From: Bacilli bacterium
GTDB lineage: Bacteria > Bacillota > Bacilli > RF39 > UBA660
Length of the DNA stretch: 64,000 bases
NCBI GenBank assembly: GCA_017525015.1
Contig: JAFXUK010000015.1
Location: 99,363-163,362 of the forward strand
Reading direction: 5' to 3'
Below, in pieces: positions 35,701 through 44,139 of this stretch. The position numbers were made by a program, and so were the translations under genes. Positions within the stretch are counted from its first letter, which is position 1, and every line of letters starts with the position of its first letter. The notes under the pieces were generated by a model. The model was not told the origin of the DNA and did not search any database. It worked only from the letters and a program-made list of their open reading frames with translations.

Positions 35701-38700
35701 CTATGGAATCAGGAGCAATAGATTATTCACAAGCTCAACCAGGTGTTCAAGTACCTTCTTCTCTAGAAGCTACTACTCAACAATTAATTAATAACAATAG
35801 TACTAATGTTGCTGGAATACTTGCTAATTTCAATATAGATGCACAAACCAAAGCACAATTATATGCTGATATACTTGCATTATACGATAGCGCTAATGAA
35901 ACAATAGTTAGTCCAGTTATGGTCAATACTATGATTAATAATGGATTACAAAGAATTCAAACTACATTTAATCCTTTAGTACTTGATGGTACTTCAGCTG
36001 TTGAATTAGTAGAAACAGCTTTAGGAGAAGTCCAAATTACAATAGATGTTTTAGTAAAAGTATCTGAAATATTAGATGATAATAAATTCCAATTAACACC
36101 AGAAGTAATAGCTGCATTACAAACAGATGCATACAATGCAGTAGTTGGATTAAATGAAATGGATGAAACAACTGTTGATACACTTGCTCAAGAATTTGCT
36201 AATAAAATTCTTGAATCACAAACTCAAAGAAAATTCACACTTAAAGATACATTCAGTAGAATTAAAGAAATGTTTAAAAATGGATTTACAAAATTCACTG
36301 ACCTTAAACAATTACTTAAAACTCCAGGAGCAAGTCTATCTGCAATTTTTACCCCAATAATTGATTTGTTTAAAACTGGAACAAAAGTTACAACTGGAAC
36401 AGTAATATCAAGACTTAATGAAGGAAGCATTACTCTAACCGATCTTACTGGAGCACAAATTGATACATTATTAAATATTAATGATCCTAGAATAACTCCA
36501 GCATTTAAACAAACTCTTCAAACAATATCAGATCAAAATGTTACAGCTCTAGAGAAGAGTATTCTTTCTAAGATTAGACCTAATATGAGTCAAATGGAAG
36601 TTGCTAGATTGATTTATTATGAATTAGGTAAACAAGTAGATTATAGTGAGGCATTTAAATATGCCGGCAAATATGATGATTTAGATTTACATGGAGAAAT
36701 TTACAATAATACTATGACATTTGAACAAATAGAAAATAGTAATTCAATTATATGTGTTCATTGGTCACAACTATATTCTAAAATACTTAGAGATGCAGGG
36801 TTCAATCCAAGTTCAATTGTTATTCAAAGAGTAGTACCATCCGAAATTGCATTATCAGCAGAAACACCAGCAGTAAAAATCGAAGGCAATTTTGTTTTTG
36901 GAAGTCATTCAGGAATATATATTATGTTGGATGATGGAACAATTATAATGCCAGATTTAACAGCACCAATTGGAAAAATGGATGATACATATAATGTTAA
37001 ATTTGGCAGAGAAACACAAGGTTTTATTGTTTTCACACCTGAACAAGTTGCTGCTTTATCTGGAATAGATACAACAAATGAAACTTTAACCAATTTGTTA
37101 CAACAAATATCACAATTTGATGAAGCAATGGGAAAAGTTTATACAATACAAAACAACAATTTTGAAGAAAAGCTAAATACAACTTTGACACCAGAACAAA
37201 TTGCATTCTTTACAAATGTTGGAAAATTCTTGTTTGCTGCCGAATCTGGAGGAAACGTAGAACTTTCAGCTTTAACTGATGCAAGAACAAAATTAGAGTC
37301 ACAATTATTCAATTATTTAAGAACAACAAATGCAGGTATATTAGCCGCTGCTGATTCTACAATTATGCAATATATTAAAGACATAAGTAGTATGATAAAT
37401 GGATTATTTATCGAAAATGAAGTTGTTTTAGAAAGCACAAGATTAATGTACGAAAGCGAAATATTATCTGGTGAATTAACAGAAAACTTCATAAATATTA
37501 ACAATGTAAGAAATACAAATATGATTACATTATTTAAATATTTACAAGAAATGCTTAAATTATATAATTTTACATTCCAAACAGAAGCAGACTTGAAATT
37601 TAATGTAAAAAAAGGAAAAATAACCCAAGAACAAGCAACAGCAATAATGCAAGAGCAATCAACAAGAGCTGGTATAAGGATTAGTCCTCTACAATTTACT
37701 GAACAACATGCTATGATAACTGTTGATTTGTTTGATCATGGAAAACCAATCGGTCCAAGGTACGTATATACCGTAATCGATGGAAAAGTGACTTTTGTTA
37801 AGATAACAGAATCATATAACCAAATTTTAAAAATTTTAGGTGATAAAAAGATTAATATTAGATTAAGAAGAGCTCTTCAAAGTATTGCTCCTAACGCTAA
37901 TTCTTTCGAAATCACATCAACGTTAAATGATATTATAGAATCAATGCCAGAGTTTACAGAAAAACTATCACCAATCATTCAAACAGCAAAAAAAGAAAAG
38001 ATAAGAATTATAATTGATGATATATTCTTTAATAATGGTGGAGATACTCAACAATCACTAAAGAGAATAAATGATATTCTACAAATGAATGCTATTGATC
38101 CTAAAGTAAGTGGCTTTGCTAATGCTGAAGAATATAGAGCTATGATTATAGATGAACTTATATCCAGTGGAGATATAAATAAACTAGCACCTGTATATAT
38201 TTCAACATTAATACAAAATAGAACTATAGTTCAAAAACTTGTTGGAACAGAAGCGTTAAATAACACAATAGCAAGTTTCATTGGAAATGATGTTAACTTC
38301 CCATTTAATATAGGTGAAGCACTCCGTTATTTAAGCAATGATGAGTTTAATAAAATATTTGATAGCCCTGTTGTCCAAGAAAAAATCAATGGATTAAATA
38401 AACAGTCATTAAATAATTTGTTATCAGCCCTTAGAAGTGGTAAATGTTCATTCCAAATTGAACAAAATGATACTATTATAAATAAAATATGTTCATTAAA
38501 TATTAACGATGCCTTAGAAGTAATAAGTGATGCACAATTAATTTTTGATCTAAGTCAAGAATCTAATAAATTTATGAATGCCATAGTACGTCATTTCTTT
38601 ACTAAAGAAAACATATTCGCAGATTTTAATGCTACATTTAACCTTGCATATACTGTAACTGATTACTTTAATTTGGCAGATATAGATTTGAAAAATTACA

Positions 38701-41700
38701 GAGTAAGTGTAGAAACTGAATTTTTCAATGGGTTTATCAGTAAACTAAATCAAATATCTGAATTTAAAATAGAAAAATTAAGATATGTAGCTGATAGTAA
38801 AAGCGTTTACGATTTCACAATAGAAGTAGATGGAAAAAGATTTACAATTGCTTACTATACAGGTTCAAATTTTGTAGGCAGAGGATACATCGATATTATA
38901 AATTTCTTCCAACAAAATTTTATGTTAGGAAAAGCTCTAGATGGTAAAGTAAAAATAATTAACATAGAAAAAAATGTTGTAAAATCTAATATGATTATTG
39001 GTGATAATGAAGGAGTACAACGAGGTATAAATGTCGTTTATGCTAAAGTTGATGGAATATTAAAGAAATTCATTGTAAGTTCTTATGGAACAGAAATTAA
39101 TATGCTTAATTCATTTAAAGAATTAAAACTATGTCAAAGTTTTGAAGTATTAAAAGTTAAACCGTTAGGCATCTTAAATGTTGAAAATCTAAATCCAAAT
39201 AGTGTATATTTAATAACAATTAAGATGGAAGATGGAACAACTAGAGAATTCTATAGGCCTCCAAAAGTAGATTATGCCGGTAGGGGAAGTATAAACATAT
39301 CAGATATTGTAATTTCAGAAAATTTAACTGATATGGTCAACTATTCTATAAAAGAGTTAACAAGAGATGAAGTAAATAAAGCATCTAGTTACTCAATTAG
39401 AAATATGAAAGCCTTTGCAGACATATTCTCTCCAGACCAATACGGTGGAAATCAATCAGATGTTTTTAACTTACTTAGAAAATTGTTAGAAAAAACAAGC
39501 GATAAACCTCATTTTAATTCAATAACTTTAGCAAAAGCCGAATTATTTAACACAATGATTGATAAATATTTCCCAAATGCAACAAACGCAGAAAAAATGT
39601 CGCTTGCCGAACATTATGCGAAAGGCGGATGCTGTTATATGGCCTTCGCAAATGCATTTGTAACTTATATGGCAAGCATTGAAAATGGTGCAGAAATATT
39701 TAAGCAAAAAATGGGATTTGATATAAAATTTGATGGAATGTTCTTCGATGAAGTAGGTAAAGTTGGATATAATTTTGAAGCAGTTGCTTTCGATATGTAT
39801 TTAAGTTATATATCAAAAGTTTTCGCTTCAAGAGGCTTTGCTACTATTGGAGAATTAGTAAAAGCTGAAGATATTATAGTTGGATTCACAGGTGAATCAG
39901 ATCAAAGAGCAAAAGCAATAAGCTATTTTGAATCAAAAGGAATTCAAGTAGATTACACAAGCATGGATAATTTGAATTCAACTGCGGGTTTATTGGCAGC
40001 AATAATAAATCAAAAAGACAGCTTTATTATCATTGCAAGTACTCATTTTGATATGGAATTACTATCACCAGAAACTCCAGGCCCTACGCCAAAGGATGCG
40101 GCACTGCTTTCATCAGTTGTTGAAGGAAATATACAAAGAGATATTGGTGGACACGGTATGTTAGTTACTGATGTTCAAGATGGAGAATTAATTGTATCAT
40201 CATGGAGTAAAAAATATAGATACATTCATGATAGTATTAAAGGCCGTGATAATTCAGATAGTGGAATATGGGCTATAAGATTTGGAGTTAATCCACAATC
40301 TTCTGGAGCAGTAGTTGCTCAAACTGATGCTGTAAAAACTATTATGGATCCATCATTAGCATCAATAACAGTTGGTAAAGAAGTATCTGCTAAAGGTGGA
40401 TTATTTGATGGATTATTTAAAGGCAAAAAACAAAAGGAAATAGAAGCAGTAGTAGCTAATTTAAGGAATGTTGTTGCATCTCTAGATTATAAAGCGCAAA
40501 CAGCGCCTCAAAATCATGCTCCAGGTCTAATTGCACTTAGGGATTACATAAACTTTGGTAATCCAACTGTTATAAGTAGTTATAATAATTGTCGTGCCTA
40601 CGTTACGAGTGTCGATAAACAAATACTAATAGAAGCATATAACTTGGTATATAATGAAACAGTTGAAAACGTAAGAAATGTTATTAAAATTCAAGATGCA
40701 AAAGCTATGGCTAATCCAGAGTATATGCTAGGTATTGATGCTATAAAAACTTATTTGAGAAACGGATACGATAGATATATAACTAGAGATAATAACTGTC
40801 GTGCATATATTACAAGTTTGAACGTTAAAGTATTAAATGATATTATACTTACAATTCAGAGAGATGGAGGAACACAACAAGTAACTCCAACAGTTCAACA
40901 AAACGTCAATACAAATGTTCAAAATCAAGCAGCTAGTAGAGTTAGATACTCTTTCACAAGAAGAAATAATGTTACAGAAGTTAATACTGCAGCTCAAAAT
41001 CAAATAAATCAATATTCAGTATTAGCTAAGATAGAATATGCGTTGAATAATGGCGTAGGAAAAGTATATGACAGATTAGTTAGTCTAACAGGAACGCAAA
41101 GAAGACCTCCAACGCAAAATATGATTGATAAATTCTATGCTAAATTCAATTTTGGTAATGGATATAGGGTCGATAGTTCGAATCCATATTGGAGCCATGT
41201 AATCAGTAATGGTTTCGATACTCAAGATGTTCAAAAGAGAATTTATATCAACCTTGATAATTTCAATGATGTTATTGATTTCACAATGCGTTTTGCAGAT
41301 AAGTGTAGACAAAGAGGAATTCCATTCTATTTTAAGACGTCAAATATGACTGGAGGACCTTCAAGTATAATGCCAATGAACTTAACTAGAGATGAAAGTT
41401 TAGTAATTTACTCTGGTAACGAATACTTAGCTGAATATACTAATATCTGTAATGAAATAAGAGCAGAAAATAATATGAGCTTTAAAGCACCACCAGTATT
41501 AACTGGAGTTCTTGATGGATTTATGGGTTATGGTTCAGAACCAAATAGAGGGCTTCGTGAATCTTATAACTCATTAAGAAGTAATTTATTAGCTGAAGCA
41601 ATAAATAGAACAAATCAAGAGTTCATGAGACGCTACCAAAATACCGATATTAATGCTATACTAAATTCTATAAGAAAAAACAGCCAAGAATATCAGAATT

Positions 41701-41792
41701 ATTTGAATAGCTTATATACTAATATAATTAATCTATCTAGTTCTTATGGAATAGATCCAAATAATTTCTTCTTAAATACAGGAGGTAGTTAA
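32733..41792 (+). CDS. Giant multidomain putative type VII effector (3019 aa)
   Basis: AGGAGG six bases upstream sets ATG 32733. Residues 1-205 are a low-complexity Gly/Pro/Gln/Asn/Thr-rich leader. About 210-660 is a conserved-looking Trp-rich region; 665-790 contains Gly/Ala-rich hydrophobic segments that could insert in a membrane. A transglutaminase-like core spans about 1290-1440, with Cys1341 (IICVHWS, then LRDAGF), His1392 (GSHSGIY) and Asp1408 (MPDLTA). A second papain-like region (about 2280-2510) has Cys2300/2301 (GGCCYMAF), His2474 (GGHGMLV) and SSWSKKY, like C58/YopT-type toxins. Two tandem repeats of about 68 aa follow (2577-2713). The C-terminus (about 2760-2960) has RIYINL, PFYFKT and TRDESLVIYS, resembling HopA1-type effectors. 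There is no signal peptide. The domain calls are by motif only and the target is unknown. Confidence 0.7.
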   Translation: MALRGGIGDHSAFGFSYTQGSGSEETNVRIETDTATGGYDNNTTPSPNQTTQNAGTEEFDIYGQDSDPTTRTQSTPDVNNPTVSTTGGDNGVPDNNTNPGSQTAPDSPPSTTNPASQQAPQNSPDGSRPATPAGQNSNPASPQQPQQPQFGGGAGGATGARTPVGGGGAGEIAMGNGGGASQATTNAIGNGASDLGDTPATDAVTEGQEIYYEIEDPITHEIRRVNQEEYDVWVAQVNEEKRNALKEMGFNDYDINRIIYQGVDAQALYQRILDRTETDPNATSDEALYEAMYFMSLRGEIPKIPGVELTLEDFDYTSFAGFDEHVAEVVAFANMLSEQAFLRDIDENTAIYLLIQHMAGGFENLDDAYKNTIIAFRTVDEYGIVQYWYNPGGPPPIPQGMDWEYVRFNEFYGDSEMYKEMEKLIPWREEEVSDAGFWFWTWGRTKIETVRTINFNDPAVLAFYERVQQQYQDHYIIWWEKPEEVVAAVSRAQALSAISNEIHHNLEYNMENIFAYIKQPDWAEYCKFDYVQVRIVENAESRVIYDGYGMGYLYITTDEERAAFLACVFAGKAKISGSYVYTDHGCYQVSDGDVFNHYMQKWATETDQNGNPIISDQEKAIFMYILNKQGAEAAIDYIEGIADEVDTRYYRAETGKARAWAQANWFNGVLASIASVIITPFEGIGAFFNSVGAIGTDHIWRSDVISYGNVYRSAVSEAIRYKHNADGSIMVDETGAYVANHPTLAFIYDTGMSIADTAAMIVVGYFTGGTGFLAELAISTVMMGSRVYVSSLNDALDRGVSPRMAVIYAIGTSAIESLMEAYSLGHLVNLEAKLGATSINLIRRIGEKTGSQFITANAYILACMISQAICEADEELCTEILDTIWDNVVCQDLSSFNLTMASYMQAGESHEQALFHALLDKGNDCFQAWLGGLASGLFFGAVKGGKVVIQANGSMNAILGTTGASVGGSQTQLNLQDTSQSTAAQLGRNSMESGAIDYSQAQPGVQVPSSLEATTQQLINNNSTNVAGILANFNIDAQTKAQLYADILALYDSANETIVSPVMVNTMINNGLQRIQTTFNPLVLDGTSAVELVETALGEVQITIDVLVKVSEILDDNKFQLTPEVIAALQTDAYNAVVGLNEMDETTVDTLAQEFANKILESQTQRKFTLKDTFSRIKEMFKNGFTKFTDLKQLLKTPGASLSAIFTPIIDLFKTGTKVTTGTVISRLNEGSITLTDLTGAQIDTLLNINDPRITPAFKQTLQTISDQNVTALEKSILSKIRPNMSQMEVARLIYYELGKQVDYSEAFKYAGKYDDLDLHGEIYNNTMTFEQIENSNSIICVHWSQLYSKILRDAGFNPSSIVIQRVVPSEIALSAETPAVKIEGNFVFGSHSGIYIMLDDGTIIMPDLTAPIGKMDDTYNVKFGRETQGFIVFTPEQVAALSGIDTTNETLTNLLQQISQFDEAMGKVYTIQNNNFEEKLNTTLTPEQIAFFTNVGKFLFAAESGGNVELSALTDARTKLESQLFNYLRTTNAGILAAADSTIMQYIKDISSMINGLFIENEVVLESTRLMYESEILSGELTENFININNVRNTNMITLFKYLQEMLKLYNFTFQTEADLKFNVKKGKITQEQATAIMQEQSTRAGIRISPLQFTEQHAMITVDLFDHGKPIGPRYVYTVIDGKVTFVKITESYNQILKILGDKKINIRLRRALQSIAPNANSFEITSTLNDIIESMPEFTEKLSPIIQTAKKEKIRIIIDDIFFNNGGDTQQSLKRINDILQMNAIDPKVSGFANAEEYRAMIIDELISSGDINKLAPVYISTLIQNRTIVQKLVGTEALNNTIASFIGNDVNFPFNIGEALRYLSNDEFNKIFDSPVVQEKINGLNKQSLNNLLSALRSGKCSFQIEQNDTIINKICSLNINDALEVISDAQLIFDLSQESNKFMNAIVRHFFTKENIFADFNATFNLAYTVTDYFNLADIDLKNYRVSVETEFFNGFISKLNQISEFKIEKLRYVADSKSVYDFTIEVDGKRFTIAYYTGSNFVGRGYIDIINFFQQNFMLGKALDGKVKIINIEKNVVKSNMIIGDNEGVQRGINVVYAKVDGILKKFIVSSYGTEINMLNSFKELKLCQSFEVLKVKPLGILNVENLNPNSVYLITIKMEDGTTREFYRPPKVDYAGRGSINISDIVISENLTDMVNYSIKELTRDEVNKASSYSIRNMKAFADIFSPDQYGGNQSDVFNLLRKLLEKTSDKPHFNSITLAKAELFNTMIDKYFPNATNAEKMSLAEHYAKGGCCYMAFANAFVTYMASIENGAEIFKQKMGFDIKFDGMFFDEVGKVGYNFEAVAFDMYLSYISKVFASRGFATIGELVKAEDIIVGFTGESDQRAKAISYFESKGIQVDYTSMDNLNSTAGLLAAIINQKDSFIIIASTHFDMELLSPETPGPTPKDAALLSSVVEGNIQRDIGGHGMLVTDVQDGELIVSSWSKKYRYIHDSIKGRDNSDSGIWAIRFGVNPQSSGAVVAQTDAVKTIMDPSLASITVGKEVSAKGGLFDGLFKGKKQKEIEAVVANLRNVVASLDYKAQTAPQNHAPGLIALRDYINFGNPTVISSYNNCRAYVTSVDKQILIEAYNLVYNETVENVRNVIKIQDAKAMANPEYMLGIDAIKTYLRNGYDRYITRDNNCRAYITSLNVKVLNDIILTIQRDGGTQQVTPTVQQNVNTNVQNQAASRVRYSFTRRNNVTEVNTAAQNQINQYSVLAKIEYALNNGVGKVYDRLVSLTGTQRRPPTQNMIDKFYAKFNFGNGYRVDSSNPYWSHVISNGFDTQDVQKRIYINLDNFNDVIDFTMRFADKCRQRGIPFYFKTSNMTGGPSSIMPMNLTRDESLVIYSGNEYLAEYTNICNEIRAENNMSFKAPPVLTGVLDGFMGYGSEPNRGLRESYNSLRSNLLAEAINRTNQEFMRRYQNTDINAILNSIRKNSQEYQNYLNSLYTNIINLSSSYGIDPNNFFLNTGGS
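40461..40870 (+). repeat. Tandem coding repeat in the giant effector (2 x about 68 aa)
   Basis: Two adjacent protein segments share the order RNV..., A..P, AI/AL+RDY/KTYLRNG, then NNCRAY(V/I)TS and a closing helix. NNCRAY is identical in both copies. The repeat lies between the second papain-like domain and the HopA1-like end and may be a binding or spacer module. Confidence 0.75.
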
Positions 41793-41793
41793 A

Positions 41794-42039
41794 ATGTACA
41801 AAATTGAAAATATAACTGAAAACGACCCACAAAGAAAAATATTAATGATGTATAGTGGATATTGCATGATAAATCTAATAGCTAATAGAATGGATAAACC
41901 AGCAATTCCAGTTAATGATAATATGGTTGTAGATAATTCATTTGTTGAATATGATTATGGTAATTTCTATAAAAGACAACCTAATGAATATTATATTGAT
42001 GCAGCTGATAGATATGTGCAAGGCTCTAGAAAGAGGTAG
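41794..42039 (+). CDS. Small protein of unknown function, effector-linked
   Basis: The 81-aa product starts MYKIENITENDPQRK and has a Tyr-rich acidic end. No family is recognised. A perfect AGGAGG lies inside the 3' end of the giant gene and the start is one base after that stop, so it is translationally coupled. Position suggests an adaptor, chaperone or immunity protein for the giant effector; this is inference. Confidence 0.6.
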   Translation: MYKIENITENDPQRKILMMYSGYCMINLIANRMDKPAIPVNDNMVVDNSFVEYDYGNFYKRQPNEYYIDAADRYVQGSRKR

Positions 42040-42044
42040 TTATT

Positions 42045-42284
42045 ATGTTTGATAAAATGTATGGAAAAGTTTTACAATTAGATAATAACAAATCTTATCA
42101 AGTTATATGGGTCGAAGAAATAGATGGACGCACATTTGTATACTTATTAAATGTAAATGATTGCTCAGATCCACTATTCTGTGAAAGAATGTCTGATGCA
42201 GTTTTAGAAGAAATAAAAGATAGAGAGTTTTTGAAAAAAGTAATACTAACAATAGCAAAAGATGTAAATACTTTTGCACTTTAG
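42045..42284 (+). CDS. Small beta-rich protein, DUF1292-like pattern
   Basis: The 79-aa product (GKVLQLDNNKSYQVIWVEEI, then VYLLNVND) has the strand pattern seen in DUF1292-type small proteins, but the match is loose. AGAGGT before ATG, five bases after the preceding gene. It belongs to the giant effector operon; the function is unknown. Confidence 0.55.
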   Translation: MFDKMYGKVLQLDNNKSYQVIWVEEIDGRTFVYLLNVNDCSDPLFCERMSDAVLEEIKDREFLKKVILTIAKDVNTFAL

Positions 42285-42295
42285 GGGGAATGTAT

Positions 42296-42910
42296 ATGAT
42301 ATATATACCAAATACATACAATAATGATTTAGTTGGATTAAGATTCTATGATTTAGATGAATTTGTCCGTTTACAAAAAAAGTATAGAAAAGCTCTTGAA
42401 GAATATTTAGATAAACGTGTTCATTTAAAAGAAGTAGAACAGACTATATTAGATAGTGGATTAGACATACCAAAGGTAGAAGATCAAGAATACAATTTCT
42501 ATCATCAATCTGAAGTATTAACCAGTGGCTACTTATTTGTTAGAAATAATATTCATATTGAAAAACTATCTGAAGAAGATCTTAAATACTTAAAAGAAAC
42601 ACCAGTACTAGATGAAAAATTCATAGAAGGCACTATACCTACAGTTATTTTTGAAGATGGATATCATACATTTTTTGGAAATCCAACGGATGAAAATAGA
42701 GTAGATTGTAAAAGCGTAATTATGGAATTCACTTATGATATGGTACGCTGTAAAGATGATGAAGTGTTATTTGGAACAATGCACTTAAAGGATAAAATAC
42801 AAGAGTTATTACAAGAAAGATTTAAACAAGCTCAAATTCCTTTATCATATTTAGTATATGTACAAATACCAGATTACTTCATAGAAGATAAAAAAAAAGT
42901 AACTAAATAG
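42296..42910 (+). CDS. Hypothetical protein at end of the giant effector operon
   Basis: The 204-aa product starts MIYIPNTYNNDLVGLRFYDL and contains an early charged helix (residues about 25-60) and an alpha/beta remainder. No known family. ATG 42296 is chosen because AGGGGG lies seven bases upstream, while the in-frame ATG at 42290 would be only one base from it. As last gene before a strong terminator it is a candidate immunity or export partner. Confidence 0.6.
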   Translation: MIYIPNTYNNDLVGLRFYDLDEFVRLQKKYRKALEEYLDKRVHLKEVEQTILDSGLDIPKVEDQEYNFYHQSEVLTSGYLFVRNNIHIEKLSEEDLKYLKETPVLDEKFIEGTIPTVIFEDGYHTFFGNPTDENRVDCKSVIMEFTYDMVRCKDDEVLFGTMHLKDKIQELLQERFKQAQIPLSYLVYVQIPDYFIEDKKKVTK

Positions 42911-42913
42911 TTT

Positions 42914-42947
42914 AAAAAAGATTATTGATTTCAATAATCTTTTTTTT
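42914..42947 (+). terminator. Strong intrinsic terminator of the effector operon
   Basis: AAAAAAGATTATTGA pairs with TCAATAATCTTTTTT around a 2-nt apex, with a T-run. Confidence 0.9.
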
Positions 42948-42977
42948 AAAACAACTGTATAGTAAAAAAATGAATAA

Positions 42978-43006
42978 TTGTAAAAAAACTTTAAACATTA
43001 TATAAT
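42978..43006 (+). promoter_or_regulatory. Promoter TTGTAA-17-TATAAT
   Basis: TTGTAA at 42978 and TATAAT at 43001 are 17 bases apart; the start at 43028 follows. This is one of the few promoters here with a reasonable -35. Confidence 0.65.
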
Positions 43007-43027
43007 TAAGACGAGAAGGTGACATAT

Positions 43028-43303
43028 ATGTTAGAACAATTTAGGGCAGAATTAAGAGCTCAGAGAGAAAAAATTTATGGAGATCCAAATTCAGATGCTG
43101 CTCATAAAGATTATATAGATAAAGCAATAAAAATATTTGATAATAAAGATGCAGTAGAAATGTTAAGTACACCTCAAATAATGGCAATTGCTCACTTATT
43201 AGGGCACTCTATTCCTGAATGCAAACAAATAGCATTACAAATTGAACAAGAAGTAAGTCAAAAATATACATATGTAAATCCAGAGAGATTTAAAGGAAAA
43301 TGA
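43028..43303 (+). CDS. Small helical protein of unknown function
   Basis: The 91-aa product (MLEQFRAELRAQREKIYGDP...) is helical and charged. No family is recognised and no WXG motif is present. GAAGGTG lies before ATG 43028; the in-frame GTG at 43019 is part of that site. It is followed by the hydrolase gene in an overlapping or coupled arrangement. Confidence 0.55.
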   Translation: MLEQFRAELRAQREKIYGDPNSDAAHKDYIDKAIKIFDNKDAVEMLSTPQIMAIAHLLGHSIPECKQIALQIEQEVSQKYTYVNPERFKGK

Positions 43304-43317
43304 ATGGAAGAAGAATA

Positions 43318-44103
43318 ATGATAAAATATTTTGAAATAAACGATAAAGGAAATAATATTAAATGTAAATTATTTTGTGATGATCCACAAAATATAAAAAC
43401 AGTGATTATATCTTGCCACGGCTTTGCTGGAAGTAAAGAAAGTGGTGCCCATAAAAAAATAGCTGAAACTTTTATAAAGAAATCAAAAACAACAGCTGTA
43501 ATATCTTTTGATTGGCCTTGCCATGGAAAAGATGTTAAGAAAAGTCTTTCTTTAAGAGATTGCAATGACTATATGAATAGTGTTGTTAGTTTTGTTCAAA
43601 ACAGCCTTGGCGTTAATGATATATATTTACAAGCAACAAGTTTTGGAGGATATTTATCATTAAAATATATTAGTGAAAATCCTAATCCATTTAAAAAAAT
43701 TGCTTTAAGATGCCCTGCTGTTAATATGTATGATGTCATGACTGAAAGAATATTAACAGACGAAGATAAAAAAGACTTAGCTAAAGGAAGACCAGTTGTT
43801 TCAGGATTTGAAAGGAAAATAAAGATTACTCCAGAATTTATAAGAGAACTACAAGCTAATGATATAACTCAAAGAGATTTTAGTGATTTTTGTGGCACTG
43901 TAAGAATTATGCAAGGAACAAACGATGAACTAGTTATGTTTGATGACGTAAAAAAATTCTGTGATAACAATATCCTTGATTTTGACCCTATTGAAGGAGC
44001 AGATCATAGATATACTAATCCAGCGCATTTAAGAGCTTGTATTAATATAATGGAAGAATTATACACTCCCAGTGAAATGGACTTAGGGAGAGGCTTAAAT
44101 TAA
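43318..44103 (+). CDS. Alpha/beta hydrolase
   Basis: The 261-aa protein has the oxyanion loop ISCHGFAGSKES, nucleophile Ser in ATSFGGYLSL (A instead of G at the first position of GxSxG), catalytic Asp near QGTNDELV and His in GADHRYT. It is probably a serine esterase or peptidase in the cytoplasm. ATG 43318 with GGAAGAAG upstream is preferred; an ATG at 43300 overlapping the previous stop (ATGA) is an alternative adding six residues. Its position inside the island may be incidental. Confidence 0.75.
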   Translation: MIKYFEINDKGNNIKCKLFCDDPQNIKTVIISCHGFAGSKESGAHKKIAETFIKKSKTTAVISFDWPCHGKDVKKSLSLRDCNDYMNSVVSFVQNSLGVNDIYLQATSFGGYLSLKYISENPNPFKKIALRCPAVNMYDVMTERILTDEDKKDLAKGRPVVSGFERKIKITPEFIRELQANDITQRDFSDFCGTVRIMQGTNDELVMFDDVKKFCDNNILDFDPIEGADHRYTNPAHLRACINIMEELYTPSEMDLGRGLN

Positions 44104-44134
44104 TAAAAAAACTACAGTTTATACTGTAGTTTTT
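44104..44134. terminator. Bidirectional intrinsic terminator
   Basis: ACTACAG/CTGTAGT stem flanked by A-run and T-run between the convergent hydrolase and murC. Confidence 0.88.
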
Positions 44135-44139
44135 ATTTT

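Noticed and set aside
32733..41792. Phage tape-measure or virion protein
   Set aside because: No phage structural, packaging or lysis genes are near, and the protein contains enzyme-like Cys/His motifs rather than long coiled-coil repeats.
42045..42284. Firm DUF1292 assignment
   Set aside because: Only the strand pattern fits; the sequence match is too weak to name the family.
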